64,000 nucleotides of DNA from Micromonospora sp. HNM0581 (GCF_012726175.1 NZ_JAASAD010000003.1:310001-374000); one strand, 5' to 3'; counted from the first letter of the stretch, positions 35,557 to 44,964 are shown. Notes: generated by a model from the letters alone, not told the origin. Numbers and translations are program-made.

Positions 35557-36651
35557 ATGACCGTCGAGCAGCTGATCTCCTTCGCCCGTGGCGCCCCGTC
35601 GCTGGACATCGTCGATGTCGAAGGGCTCAAGGCCGCCGCCGTACGCGCCTTCGACGCCGACCCCTCCGGGGTGACCGCGTACGGCACCTCCGTCGGTTAC
35701 CTTCCGCTCCGGGAGTGGATCGCCGAGAAGCACGGTGTCGGGGCGGACCAGGTGCTGGTCACCAACGGCTCGTTGCAGGCCGACGCCTTCCTCTTCGACC
35801 ACCTGGTCCGCCCGGGCGACGCGGTGGTGGTGGAACGTCCCACGTACGACCGCACCCTGCTCAACCTGCGGAACATGGGCGGTGAACTGCACGCCGTCAC
35901 CATCCAGCCGGACGGGATGGACACCGCCGAGCTGCGCAAACTGTTGGAGTCCGGGGTGCGTCCCAAGCTGGCGCACGTCATCCCGAACTACCAGAATCCG
36001 GCGGGCGTGACGTTGTCCCTGGAGAAGCGTCGCGAACTGCTGGACCTGGCCGCCGAGTTCGGCTTCACGATCTTCGAGGACGACCCGTACGCCGACATCC
36101 GGTTCCGGGGCGAGGCGCTGCCCTCGATGCTGTCGATGGACACCCGGAACGTGGTGGTGCACGCCTCCAGCTTCACCAAGACCGTCTGCCCCGGGGTCCG
36201 GGTGGGCTACCTGGTGGGCCCGGCGGACCTGATCGGCGACATCGCGAAGAAGGCGACGAACCTCTACATCTCGCCAGGCATGGTGTCTCAGGCCATCGTG
36301 CACCAGTTCTGTGTGTCCGGGGACATCCGGCGTTCGATCGAGACGGTCCGGGCGGCCCTGGGTGAGCGTGCCTCAGTGCTCGCCGAGTCGCTGCGTCGAC
36401 ACATTCCGCAGGCCCGGTTCGTGCAACCCGACGGTGGCTACTTCCTCTGGGTCGAGTTGCCGGAGGACGTCGAGGTCGACCAGCTCGCGCCGGCAGCCGC
36501 CGAGCGGGGCGTCGCGGTGGTCAAGGGCAGCGACTTCGTCGTGGATGGGGGGCGGCACGCACTCCGGCTGGCCTTTTCGGCGGTCACCGTGGACCGGATC
36601 GACGAGGGTGTCCGGCGGCTGGCTGAGGCCATGGAGGCAGTACGCAGCTGA
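35557..36651 (+). CDS. PLP-dependent aminotransferase (class I/II)
   Basis: 364 residues. Fold-type I aminotransferase: YGTSVGYLPLREWIAEKHGV, VLVTNGSLQADAF, IPNYQNPAGVTLS, DDPYADIRF, the PLP Lys in SSFTKTVCPGVRVGY, and a C-terminal small domain with FVQPDGGYFLWVEL. Similar to 2-aminoadipate (LysN)-like and MocR-type enzyme domains, but without a GntR HTH. TACGCT 8 nt before the ATG suggests a leaderless message. A perfect terminator follows. Confidence 0.88.
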   Translation: MTVEQLISFARGAPSLDIVDVEGLKAAAVRAFDADPSGVTAYGTSVGYLPLREWIAEKHGVGADQVLVTNGSLQADAFLFDHLVRPGDAVVVERPTYDRTLLNLRNMGGELHAVTIQPDGMDTAELRKLLESGVRPKLAHVIPNYQNPAGVTLSLEKRRELLDLAAEFGFTIFEDDPYADIRFRGEALPSMLSMDTRNVVVHASSFTKTVCPGVRVGYLVGPADLIGDIAKKATNLYISPGMVSQAIVHQFCVSGDIRRSIETVRAALGERASVLAESLRRHIPQARFVQPDGGYFLWVELPEDVEVDQLAPAAAERGVAVVKGSDFVVDGGRHALRLAFSAVTVDRIDEGVRRLAEAMEAVRS

Positions 36652-36653
36652 AT

Positions 36654-36675
36654 TTCTGTCGGATTTCCGACAGAA
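36654..36675. terminator. terminator of the aminotransferase gene
   Basis: Perfect 10-nt arms TTCTGTCGGA and TCCGACAGAA separated by TT, starting 2 nt after the stop codon. Confidence 0.7.
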
Positions 36676-36894
36676 CGGCGATGTTGGCCGGCTCGGGTCT
36701 CCCGTTCAAGCAAGTCGGGGCCCACAATGCTGCGAGCGTTGTTCACCACGCGTACGCACAACCCCCGCCCCCAAGGCGCCGGGCGGGCCGGATCGCCTCC
36801 AACCCCCCGAACGCGATCCGGTCCGTCCGGCGCCGCCCGGCCATGATCGCTGCGGCGGCGTAACCTGCAAACGCAGCCGGCGGGGGAGGGCGTG

Positions 36895-38070
36895 ATGACG
36901 GAGCGGACACAGCGCACCGAGACGACATCCCCGGCTGCCGCTGCCGACAAGTCCCCGAACGCCGACGGGGGCCGGGCCCTGCGGCCTCGGAGCTGGTCTC
37001 CCGTACGGGCGGTGACCCGGCGACGCAGCCCGGACAGGACGCGAACCAACCAGATGTCGGCCGACCGCCGTCAAAGCTCGGTGGTCGACTGCGCGCTCTA
37101 CCTCGACGGTCAACGGCAGGCGGGCGACTGGGCATACGCCGACGCGCTGGCTGCGGCTCGCAGCGCCGAAACGGGTTTCGTCTGGCTCGGTCTGCATGAG
37201 CCGGAGCTGGTCGAGATGACCGAGATCGCCAGCACCTACGGGCTGCACGAACTGGCCGTGGAGGACGCGGTGAAGGCGCAGCAGCGTCCGAAGCTGGAAC
37301 GTTTCGGCGAGGTCAGTTTCCTGGTGCTGCGCACCGCCCGTTACTGCGAGCACACCGAGCTTACGGAGAACTCCGAGGTGGTGGAGACCGGGCAGGTGAT
37401 GCTCTTCATCGGCCCGCAGTTCGTGATCAGTGTCCGGCACGGCGACGCCTGCCGGCTCGCGCCCGTACGGGAGGAACTGGAGGCGCGGCGGGAACTGCTG
37501 CTCAACGGTCCCTGGGCCGTGGCGTACGCGATCACGGACCGGGTCGTCGACCTCTACCTGGAGGTCGCCGACAAGCTCGAAGACGACATGGACGTACTGG
37601 AGACGGAGGTGTTCGACCGTCAGACCAGTGGCCGAATCCAGCGGATCTACCAGATGAAGCGGGAACTCGTCGAGTTCAAGCGGGCGGTGATGCCGCTGCA
37701 ACGACCGCTGTCGACGCTCACCGCGCAGATGAACCGGGACGTACCCAAGGAAGTACGCCGGTACTTCCGGGACGTGCAGGATCACCTCAGCCGCACCGTC
37801 GAGCAGGTCAACTCCTACGACGACCTGCTCAACTCGATCCTGCAGGCGCGGCTGGCCCAGGTGACCGTCGACCAGAACAACGACATGCGAAAGATCGCGG
37901 CTTGGGCGGCCATCGCCGCCGTGTGGACCGCGATCGCCGGCATCTACGGCATGAACTTCGACTTCATGCCGGAGTTGCGGATGACCTACGGCTACCCCGT
38001 GGTGCTGGCCCTGATGCTCAGCATCTCGCTGGCGCTCTACCGCTGGTTCCGCCGCAACGACTGGCTCTGA
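36895..38070 (+). CDS. corA: CorA-like magnesium/cobalt transporter
   Basis: 391 residues from ATG at 36895; GTG at 36892 also follows GGGGGAGGGC. Large cytoplasmic funnel domain and two C-terminal membrane helices, with the pore signature YGMNFDFMPEL between them (GMN motif intact). An extra basic N-terminal tail of about 50 residues (SWSPVRAVTRRRSPDRTRTN) precedes the domain. CorA channels import Mg2+ as pentamers. Confidence 0.93.
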   Translation: MTERTQRTETTSPAAAADKSPNADGGRALRPRSWSPVRAVTRRRSPDRTRTNQMSADRRQSSVVDCALYLDGQRQAGDWAYADALAAARSAETGFVWLGLHEPELVEMTEIASTYGLHELAVEDAVKAQQRPKLERFGEVSFLVLRTARYCEHTELTENSEVVETGQVMLFIGPQFVISVRHGDACRLAPVREELEARRELLLNGPWAVAYAITDRVVDLYLEVADKLEDDMDVLETEVFDRQTSGRIQRIYQMKRELVEFKRAVMPLQRPLSTLTAQMNRDVPKEVRRYFRDVQDHLSRTVEQVNSYDDLLNSILQARLAQVTVDQNNDMRKIAAWAAIAAVWTAIAGIYGMNFDFMPELRMTYGYPVVLALMLSISLALYRWFRRNDWL

Positions 38071-38112
38071 CTGCCCTCCTTCTCCCCGACACGCTGGTGT
38101 GCCGCCCGCGCC

Positions 38113-38167
38113 GGCCATGAAGTTGCTGCCACGGGACACCGGTGGACGTGGCAACGACCTCATGGCC
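38113..38167. repeat. long palindromic element between convergent genes
   Basis: 55-bp palindrome with 21-nt arms (38113-38133 and 38147-38167); the three mismatches are wobble-compatible. The arm core CATGAAGTTG resembles that of the palindrome at 50313-50373. It separates corA from a convergent gene and can act as a terminator in both directions. Confidence 0.55.
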
Positions 38168-38200
38168 GACCCGAGCGTCGGCAAGGACGGGCGGAAAGGG

Positions 38201-38935
38201 TCAGGCGCGGGTGTTGGGCCTGTGGTTGGTGGCCTTGCTCAGATCGTCTGAGGGACGGCCGGCGCTGGTGCGGGCACCGTCGGCAACCGAGGGGACCTTC
38301 CCGGTGGCGGCGACGCCGGACGGCGCGGTGGAGGTGGTGGAGGTACTGTCGCCTCCGGCCACGATCGAACTACCCGCTGCGGTCGCAACCTTGCCGGCAC
38401 CGGCCGGGCCGCTCGTGCGCACCTCGATGGTCTCGACCTCGTCACGCATCGGCTCGAGTGCGGCACCCGCGTCGTACTCGGCCCACTCCTGCTGCTCGCG
38501 GTGCCGGCGTAGGGCCATCGCCCCGGCCAGCCCGGCCACCGTACCGGCGGCCAGCAGGCCGATCATGGTCCCGCTGCGGCGGGACTTCTTCTTCGCCTTC
38601 ATCTTCTTCGCCTTCTTGGTGACCGCGGCCTGCTTGGCGGCTGCGGCCTTCTTGCCCTTGACCGCCCGGTCGGCTGCGTCGGACTGCGCATGGCGTACTG
38701 CCACAGCGAGCGGCGCGAGGGCGGCGGCTGTCGTCGCGAGGCCGCTCGACGCGCGGTCCCGGACGACGACGGCGGTCGGTGCCACCGCGCCACGGGCCGC
38801 CTGGAATCGCGGGCCGACCGTGTCGCCGGCACCCCTCGCGGCATGTGTGGCGGCCTGCCTCAGGTGACCGATGCTGCGGTTCAACTCGGCCCGGGCCATC
38901 TGCGCCTGGCTCTTGCGCCGCCAGTTTCCAAACAC
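38201..38935 (-). CDS. hypothetical protein with basic Lys-rich segment and membrane helix
   Basis: 244 residues from GTG at 38935 (AGGAGGTG 5 nt upstream, a strong site). An N-terminal helix-rich part (FGNWRRKSQAQMARAELNRS) is followed by an Ala-rich helical stretch, a Lys/Ala-rich basic segment (VKGKKAAAAKQAAVTKKAKK, about 112-138), one membrane helix (about 147-163, MIGLLAAGTVAGLAGAMAL) and an acidic/Thr-Ser-rich tail. The Lys/Ala repeats recall histone H1-like DNA-binding tails. No family recognised. Confidence 0.6.
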   Translation of the reverse strand: MFGNWRRKSQAQMARAELNRSIGHLRQAATHAARGAGDTVGPRFQAARGAVAPTAVVVRDRASSGLATTAAALAPLAVAVRHAQSDAADRAVKGKKAAAAKQAAVTKKAKKMKAKKKSRRSGTMIGLLAAGTVAGLAGAMALRRHREQQEWAEYDAGAALEPMRDEVETIEVRTSGPAGAGKVATAAGSSIVAGGDSTSTTSTAPSGVAATGKVPSVADGARTSAGRPSDDLSKATNHRPNTRA

Positions 38936-39051
38936 GATCCCACCTCCTGGGAGTTGTTCTGTCTCATCCTCCACCTTCGGATGCCTCCGCATGTCCAGAT
39001 CGGGCACATGGGAGGATCCGCATGGAACTGACCAACGAGTGAGGAGTACCC

Positions 39052-39579
39052 GTGGCCGAGGCTGTCTACGCCACCCTGCACACCAATGCCGGCCCGATCC
39101 GGCTGGAGCTCTTCGGCAACCACGCGCCGAAGACCGTCCGCAACTTCGTCGACTTGGCCGAGGGCACCCGTGAGTACACCGACCCGCGTACCGGCCAGCC
39201 GGGCAGCGGCCCGTACTACGACGGCACCGTCTCGCACCGGGTGATCAGCGGATTCATGATCCAGATGGGTGACCCGACCGGTACCGGCCGCGGCGGTCCC
39301 GGGTACACCTTCGCCGACGAGTTCCACCCCGAGCTGCGATTCGACCGGCCGTACCTGCTGGCGATGGCCAATGCGGGCCCCGGCACCAACGGCTCGCAGT
39401 TCTTCATCACCGTCTCGCCGACTCCGCACCTGAACAACCGGCACACCATCTTCGGGCAGGTGGCCGACGAGCAGTCCGCGAAGACCGTCGAGGCGATCGC
39501 CAACACCCCCACCGGTCCCAGCGACCGTCCGCTCCAGGACGTCGTCATCGAGCGCATCGAGATCGAACGTTCGGCCTGA
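39052..39579 (+). CDS. cyclophilin-type peptidyl-prolyl isomerase
   Basis: 175 residues. Cyclophilin core complete: LFGNHAPKTVRNFVDLAEG, FHRVISGFMIQ-type segment (here SHRVISGFMIQMGDPTGTG), YLLAMANAGPGTNGSQFFIT (catalytic Arg/Phe/Met/Gln set) and LNNRHTIFGQV. It speeds up proline isomerisation during folding. GTG start at 39052 has GAGGAG upstream. Cytoplasmic form, no signal peptide. Confidence 0.95.
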   Translation: MAEAVYATLHTNAGPIRLELFGNHAPKTVRNFVDLAEGTREYTDPRTGQPGSGPYYDGTVSHRVISGFMIQMGDPTGTGRGGPGYTFADEFHPELRFDRPYLLAMANAGPGTNGSQFFITVSPTPHLNNRHTIFGQVADEQSAKTVEAIANTPTGPSDRPLQDVVIERIEIERSA

Positions 39580-39710
39580 CCCGCGCCGGGTCCGGCCCGC
39601 CGGCCGGAGTTGGACACGGCGGGCCGGGGCCGAGCCGGGCGAAGGCGACCCGGACAGGCCGGAACACGCCTCGACCCGTACGAGTGACGGCTCGGGGTAC
39701 CTTTGCTCGC

Positions 39711-39746
39711 ATGACTGAGCGCTCGGGTGCGTGGAGCCAGCGATGA
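39711..39746 (+). CDS. leaderless 11-residue upstream ORF of the rhomboid gene
   Basis: ATG at 39711 lies 7 nt after the -10-like TACCTT (39698-39703). It encodes MTERSGAWSQR and stops at 39744-39746, its TGA overlapping the rhomboid ATG (ATGA). The arrangement suggests translational coupling. The rhomboid start also has its own GGAG 6 nt upstream. Confidence 0.35.
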   Translation: MTERSGAWSQR

Positions 39747-40651
39747 GCGAGTCCCCGCCGACCACGCCTGCCTGCTACCGCCACCCAGGCCGGGAGACGT
39801 ACGTCCGCTGCACCCGGTGCGACCGGTCGATCTGCCCGGACTGTATGAACGAGGCGTCGGTCGGCTTCCAGTGCCCGGAGTGCGTGTCGGAGGGACGTCG
39901 GAGCGTGCGGCCGGCGCGCACCGTCTTCGGTGGTGGGATCGCCGGCCGGCACGGCTACGTGACCAAGACTCTGATCGCTGCCAACCTGCTGGTGATGCTG
40001 GTGTCGATCGCCTCCGACCGGGGTGGGGACGCAGCAGCCGGCGGAGGTGGCTTCGGTGGGCTGATGGGCGGCAGCACCCCGTTGACCGAGTGGGGCGCGG
40101 TGCTGGGGCGGGCGTTGTTCCTCGACGGCACCGTGGGCGGAGTCGCCGAGGGCCAGTGGTACCGCCTGGTCACCGCGATGTTCCTGCACTACGGCCTGGT
40201 GCACCTGCTGCTGAACATGTGGGCGCTCTGGGTGCTCGGTCGTTCGTTGGAAGCGGTGCTCGGGCCGCTGCGTTTCGCTGCGCTCTACTTCGTCGCCGGC
40301 TTCGGCGGCAACATCGCGGTCTACGTTTTCAGCGCCCCCAACCAGATGTCGGCGGGAGCGTCGACAGCCATCTTCGGCCTCTTCGCGGCGACCTTCGTGA
40401 TCATGCGACGGCTGGGTCGGGACACCTCCGCCATCCTCCCCATCCTGGTGATCAACCTGATCTTCACCTTCACCGTGCCCCAGATCTCCATCGCAGGTCA
40501 CCTGGGCGGGCTGGTGTTCGGTGCGCTCATGGCGCTGGTGCTGGCCTATGCGCCGCGGTCGCGCCGGACTGCGGTGCAGGTCGCCGGCGGTGTGATCATC
40601 GTGATGGTGCTGCTCGGGATGGCCCTGGCTCGTACCGCGCTGTTGGTCTGA
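39743..40651 (+). CDS. rhomboid intramembrane serine protease with N-terminal zinc ribbon
   Basis: 302 residues from ATG at 39743. The N-terminus has a B-box-like Cys/His cluster (CYRHPGRETYVRCTRCDRSI, then CPDCMNEASVGFQCPECV). Six to seven membrane helices follow, with the rhomboid signatures HLLLNMWALWVLG, catalytic Ser in GASTAIFGLF and catalytic His in SIAGHLGGLVFG. It cuts membrane proteins inside the bilayer. Zinc-ribbon rhomboids of this shape are common in actinobacteria. Substrate unknown. Confidence 0.92.
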   Translation: MSESPPTTPACYRHPGRETYVRCTRCDRSICPDCMNEASVGFQCPECVSEGRRSVRPARTVFGGGIAGRHGYVTKTLIAANLLVMLVSIASDRGGDAAAGGGGFGGLMGGSTPLTEWGAVLGRALFLDGTVGGVAEGQWYRLVTAMFLHYGLVHLLLNMWALWVLGRSLEAVLGPLRFAALYFVAGFGGNIAVYVFSAPNQMSAGASTAIFGLFAATFVIMRRLGRDTSAILPILVINLIFTFTVPQISIAGHLGGLVFGALMALVLAYAPRSRRTAVQVAGGVIIVMVLLGMALARTALLV

Positions 40652-40932
40652 ACGCCGCCGCCCGACCTGATGCCGGCGGTATGGGCACCAGGGCCGGTCG
40701 CCCGCCGAGCGGAGAACATCAACAGCACGACCGCTGCGGCCGCCAGCTTGACGACCGGCCGGGCCGGTGGTATCCGCCACTGCTGTGCGAGCGTGTCGTA
40801 CGCCACGGCACCAGCATCCCAGCGCCGTCCGGGCACCGGCACGCGCCCGGACGCGGGTCGGTTCGGGCGAGGCAGAGGTGCTGGCTCGGGTGGGCGTAGG
40901 ATCGGAAGCACCCAAGTCACCGGGGAGTAGAC

Positions 40933-42105
40933 ATGAGTGACGCGGTTGTCGTCGGTGCGGTGCGCACCCCGGTCGGGCGACGCAAGGGCGGTCTCGCCGA
41001 GGTGCACCCGGTGGACCTGTCCGCACACGTGCTGCGGACCCTGGTCGAACGCACCGGCATCGACCCGGCCCAGGTGGACGACGTCGTCTGGGGCTGCGTC
41101 TCGCAGGTGGGCGAGCAGTCGTGGAACGTCGCCCGCAACGCCGTACTCGCCGCCGGCTGGCCCGAGTCGGTGCCCGGCACCACAGTGGACCGTCAGTGCG
41201 GCTCCAGTCAACAGGCCCTGCACTTCGCCGCAGCGGCCGTACTCTCAGGCCAGGCGGACCTGGTCGTCGCGGGCGGCGTCGAGTCGATGACCCGGGTGCC
41301 GATGGGCTCCAGCGGCACCGGTGGGAGGCCGTTCAGCGACCAGATCCTGACCCGCTACCGGGGAATCGAGGGTGTCGCCGAAGACTCACCGCTCCCCTTC
41401 AACCAGGGCGTGGGGGCGGAACTGATCGCCCAGCGTTGGCGCCTGTCCCGAGCCCAGCTCGACGAGTTCGCCCTGGCCAGCCACGAGAAGGCCGCCGCCG
41501 CGCAGGACGCGGGCGCGTTCGATGCCGAACTGGCCCCGGTGACGCTCGCCGACGGTGGCACGTTCGCCGTGGACGAGGGCATCCGGCGGGACACCTCGCG
41601 GGAGAAGCTGGGTGAGCTACCCACGCCGTTCCGCCCCGAGGGTGTGGTCACCGCCGGGTCGGCCTCGCAGATCTCCGACGGTGCCGCCGCGCTCGCGGTC
41701 ACCACGAGCGAATGGGCCAGCCGGCACGGTCTGCGCCCGTTGGCCCGCGTGCACACCGCGGTGACGGCCGCCGACGACCCGGTCGCCATGCTCACCGCGC
41801 CCATCCCGGCGACCGCGAAGGCGCTGCGCCGCGCAGGGCTCGGCATCGAGGAGATCGGGGTCTACGAGGTGAACGAGGCGTTCGCCCCGGTGCCGCTGGC
41901 CTGGCTGGCGGAAACCGAGGCCGACCCGGATCGGCTCAACCCGCGAGGCGGCGCGATCGCCCTCGGGCATCCGCTCGGTGGCTCCGGTGCCCGGATCATG
42001 ACCACCATGCTCGCGCACATGCGCGACAACGGCATCCGCTACGGCCTGCAGACCATGTGTGAGGGCGGTGGAATGGCGAACGCCACCGTCCTCGAACTTC
42101 TCTGA
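40933..42105 (+). CDS. acetyl-CoA acetyltransferase / thiolase
   Basis: 390 residues. Thiolase signatures complete: the first catalytic Cys in DRQCGSSQQALHFAA (near residue 90), YEVNEAFAPVPLAW, GGAIALGHPLGGSGARIMTT with the catalytic His, and the second catalytic Cys in MCEGGGMANA. It either condenses two acetyl-CoA or cleaves 3-ketoacyl-CoA; the FadA-like sequence favours fatty-acid oxidation. No adjacent FadB. Confidence 0.93.
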   Translation: MSDAVVVGAVRTPVGRRKGGLAEVHPVDLSAHVLRTLVERTGIDPAQVDDVVWGCVSQVGEQSWNVARNAVLAAGWPESVPGTTVDRQCGSSQQALHFAAAAVLSGQADLVVAGGVESMTRVPMGSSGTGGRPFSDQILTRYRGIEGVAEDSPLPFNQGVGAELIAQRWRLSRAQLDEFALASHEKAAAAQDAGAFDAELAPVTLADGGTFAVDEGIRRDTSREKLGELPTPFRPEGVVTAGSASQISDGAAALAVTTSEWASRHGLRPLARVHTAVTAADDPVAMLTAPIPATAKALRRAGLGIEEIGVYEVNEAFAPVPLAWLAETEADPDRLNPRGGAIALGHPLGGSGARIMTTMLAHMRDNGIRYGLQTMCEGGGMANATVLELL

Positions 42106-42208
42106 CACCGCCCGACCTCGCCTCCCGCCGAGGTGATGGCCGGGTGGAAATTGCAGAAAGCAAGGTTCGGGCCCGAGTCACCGTGGGGACAGGGTCGTTG
42201 GGCAAGAC

Positions 42209-42718
42209 ATGGACGTCTTCTCCCGAACGTTCCTCCCTGCCGCCGCCGAGGCCGGGGTGGCGGTGCAGACCGCCAGCCGACACATGCCGGTGTTCCGTCG
42301 CTGCGTGGGCTCCGGCGACGCCACCGTCCTGGTCGCCCGGTGCAGCCGTCCCGACCGGCCGGTCCACGGGGAATATCTGCTGCTGCTCACCCACCGGAGG
42401 CTGGTCGTCACCCGACAGACGCGGGTGTTGCACCGGCTCCGCCTGCACCTCAACACGGAACTCCGCGAGCTGAGCCACGTCACCTGGAGCCCTGACCCAC
42501 GACTGCAGTGCGTAGAACTGGCCGCCACCGCGATCGACGGCATCCGCGAACGCTTCCTGATCCGCACTCAGCGTCCGAAGCAGGTGTGGCACCTGGACGC
42601 ACTGCTCAACCACGCCTTCCGCACCCGGGTACGCGTCCAACAGCCGCGGATCGTGGCCACCGTCGCCGAGACACCGACCGCCCGCCCGGCCACGTTTCAG
42701 CCCGTGCCTGCCCGCTGA
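42209..42718 (+). CDS. conserved hypothetical protein
   Basis: 169 residues. A soluble alpha/beta pattern (GEYLLLLTHRRLVVTRQTRV, RLRLHLNTELRELSHVTWSP) that looks like a PH-type or DUF domain, then CVELAATAIDGIRERFLIRT and a C-terminal Ala/Pro tail. No catalytic motif. It sits between the thiolase gene and a two-component system. Function unknown. Confidence 0.5.
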   Translation: MDVFSRTFLPAAAEAGVAVQTASRHMPVFRRCVGSGDATVLVARCSRPDRPVHGEYLLLLTHRRLVVTRQTRVLHRLRLHLNTELRELSHVTWSPDPRLQCVELAATAIDGIRERFLIRTQRPKQVWHLDALLNHAFRTRVRVQQPRIVATVAETPTARPATFQPVPAR

Positions 42719-42788
42719 CCGGGTCTTCTTACCGGATCCGAACACAGCCTGACCCGGCCGGGTCCCGGTGATCGGCGATCATGGCTCA

Positions 42789-43481
42789 GTGACCGCCGAG
42801 AACCCGCAACGCGGGCTGGTCCTCGTGGTGGAGGACGAACCGAGCATCGCCGACCTGGTCCGGCTGTACCTCAGCCGGGACGGCTTCGGCGTACACGTCG
42901 AACGGGACGGCAACGCGGGCCTCGCGGCGGCCCGCCGGCTGCGTCCGGTGGCCTGCGTGCTCGACATCGCCCTGCCGGGACTGGCCGGCACCGAGATCTG
43001 TCGGCGGCTGCGAGAGACCGGCGACTGGACCCCGGTCATCTTCCTGACCGCCCGGGACGACGAGGTCGACCGAGTCGTCGGACTGGAACTCGGAGCCGAC
43101 GACTACGTCACCAAACCGTTCAGCCCCCGGGAACTCGTCGCCCGGTTACGGGCGGTGCTACGTCGGGCAGCCGGCCCGCCGGGCAACGCCGGGCAGCCCG
43201 TGGTGCTCGGCCGGGTCGCCGTCGACCCCGAACGTAGATCGGTCACCGCCGACGGCGCCCCGGTCCAGCTGACCTCCACCGAGTTCGACCTGCTGGCCCA
43301 CCTGATGAGCCGGCCCGGCCGGGTCTTCTCACGGGAGGAACTGCTGGCCGCGGTATGGGGGTACGCGGCGCACGCCGGCACCCGTACCGTCGACGTGCAC
43401 GTGGCGCAGGTCCGGGCGAAACTCGGCGGAGCCAGCGTGATCAGAACCCACCGCGGAGTCGGGTACGCGGCAGATGGCTGA
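42789..43481 (+). CDS. OmpR/PhoB-family response regulator
   Basis: 230 residues from GTG at 42789; GTG at 42768 also possible. REC domain: VEDEPSIADLVRLYL, phospho-Asp in ACVLDIALPGLAG, FLTARDDEVDRV and YVTKPFSPRELVARL. C-terminal winged helix: VQLTSTEFDLLAHLMSRPGR, VFSREELLAAVWGYAA, RTVDVHVAQVRAKL. It overlaps the kinase gene by 8 bp. Confidence 0.94.
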   Translation: MTAENPQRGLVLVVEDEPSIADLVRLYLSRDGFGVHVERDGNAGLAAARRLRPVACVLDIALPGLAGTEICRRLRETGDWTPVIFLTARDDEVDRVVGLELGADDYVTKPFSPRELVARLRAVLRRAAGPPGNAGQPVVLGRVAVDPERRSVTADGAPVQLTSTEFDLLAHLMSRPGRVFSREELLAAVWGYAAHAGTRTVDVHVAQVRAKLGGASVIRTHRGVGYAADG

Positions 43482-44844
43482 TCGTCCCGGCCGTACGCTC
43501 ACCGCTCGCGCGGTGCTGGTGACCTGCGCGGTGGCCCTGGTGTCGGTACTCGTCACCGCGCTGGTGGCGGTGCCGGTGGCGGTCCGTGCCGCCGAACAGC
43601 GTGAGCGGCAGGCTCTCGCCGCACAGGCGCAACTCGCAGCCGAGTTGCTGCGGGGACGACCCGGTCGGGTCCGTGAACTGGCCGGCGAGCGATTCATCCG
43701 TCAACTCGGCAACCAGGGCACCACCATCTACCTGATCTCGGGCGGCGAGGTCGACCGTGCCGGTCTGCCGCCTCAGGTCATCGACCGCGTGTCGGGCGGG
43801 CGGAACATTTCCGGCAAACGCCTCGTCGAGGGGCGACGGGCGCTCGTCGAGGGCCGGGCACTGGCCGGCGGCGACGGAGTGGTGCTGACCCGGCCGGTCG
43901 GGGCAGGAGTGTGGCGTCAAGTGCTTCGCGGCCTCTGGCTGCCGCTGCTGGCGGGGCTTGCCGCAGGCGCGGTCGCGGGCTCGCTGCTCGCCCGCCGACT
44001 GGCCCGGCCGATCCGCCGGGCGGCCCTCGCCGCGGCCCGGCTGCGGGCCGGTGACCGCAACGTCCGGGTGCCGGTCGAGTCGCCGGCCGAGGTGGCCGAC
44101 CTGGCGTACGCGCTGAACGGGCTGGCCGGCGCGCTCGCCACGAGTGAGGGACGGCAGCGGGAGTTCCTACTTTCCGTCTCCCACGAACTGCGTACCCCCC
44201 TCACCGCAATTCGAGGCTACGCCGAGGCGTTGGCCGACGGGGTGATCGAACCGTCGGCGGTCGCCGACACCGGCCGGATCATGCTCGCTGAGGCGGAGCA
44301 TCTGGACCGACTGGTCGCCGACCTGCTCGCCCTGGCCCGTCTGGAGGCTGTCGACTTTCCCCTCGAACCGGTGCCGGTGGATCTGGCCGGTCTGGCCGTT
44401 GACGCCTCCCGGACCTGGGCAGCCCGTTGCTCGTCAGTCGGTGTGGTCTTCCGCACGGAACTGCCGGGACAGCCGGTGCCGGCGTACACCGACCCGGGGC
44501 GCATCCGGCAGGTGATCGACGGACTCCTGGAGAACGCGTTGCGGGTGGTGCCGCCGGGCGCGCCCCTGGTGCTGGCGGTCCGCCCGGCCGGTGTCGACCC
44601 CACCGCCGGTGGGGTGGTCGAGGTCCGAGACGGTGGACCCGGACTGACCGACGACGACCTGACGGTCGCCTTCGAACGCGGCGCGCTGCACCAGCGCTAC
44701 CAAGGGCTGCGGAAGGTCGGCAGCGGGCTCGGGCTCGCGTTGGCGGCTGGTCTGGTCCGTCGACTCGGCGGTGAGATGGCGGCTGGGCACGCCCCGGAAG
44801 GCGGGGCGGCGTTCACCATCCGGCTGCCGTCATCCCTTACCTGA
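43474..44844 (+). CDS. sensor histidine kinase (OmpR-partner type)
   Basis: 456 residues. Two membrane helices (about 15-37 and 150-173) flank a 110-residue extracellular loop. A HAMP domain follows, then the H-box SVSHELRTPLTAIRGYAE. HATPase has the N-box LLENALRVV, G1 VRDGGPGLT and G2 VGSGLGLALAAGLV. Paired with the upstream OmpR-type regulator and translationally coupled to it. Stimulus unknown. Confidence 0.93.
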   Translation: MADRPGRTLTARAVLVTCAVALVSVLVTALVAVPVAVRAAEQRERQALAAQAQLAAELLRGRPGRVRELAGERFIRQLGNQGTTIYLISGGEVDRAGLPPQVIDRVSGGRNISGKRLVEGRRALVEGRALAGGDGVVLTRPVGAGVWRQVLRGLWLPLLAGLAAGAVAGSLLARRLARPIRRAALAAARLRAGDRNVRVPVESPAEVADLAYALNGLAGALATSEGRQREFLLSVSHELRTPLTAIRGYAEALADGVIEPSAVADTGRIMLAEAEHLDRLVADLLALARLEAVDFPLEPVPVDLAGLAVDASRTWAARCSSVGVVFRTELPGQPVPAYTDPGRIRQVIDGLLENALRVVPPGAPLVLAVRPAGVDPTAGGVVEVRDGGPGLTDDDLTVAFERGALHQRYQGLRKVGSGLGLALAAGLVRRLGGEMAAGHAPEGGAAFTIRLPSSLT

Positions 44845-44964
44845 CTCGAACCTTGGCCTGACGGTCGGCTCATCCGGCTGATCCACGCTCAGTGGGTGGA
44901 TCCGTGCCGGCCTTGTCCCGGTCGGACGGGATCCGGCACACCAGCACCGACGAGAGGATGAGGC

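Noticed and set aside
40546..40806. Minus-strand reading frame with a hydrophobic stretch (VVKLAAAAVVLLMFSARR) from GTG at 40806
   Set aside because: It overlaps the 3' end of the rhomboid gene by more than 100 bases and lacks a ribosome-binding site. Possible small membrane protein, but too weak to list.
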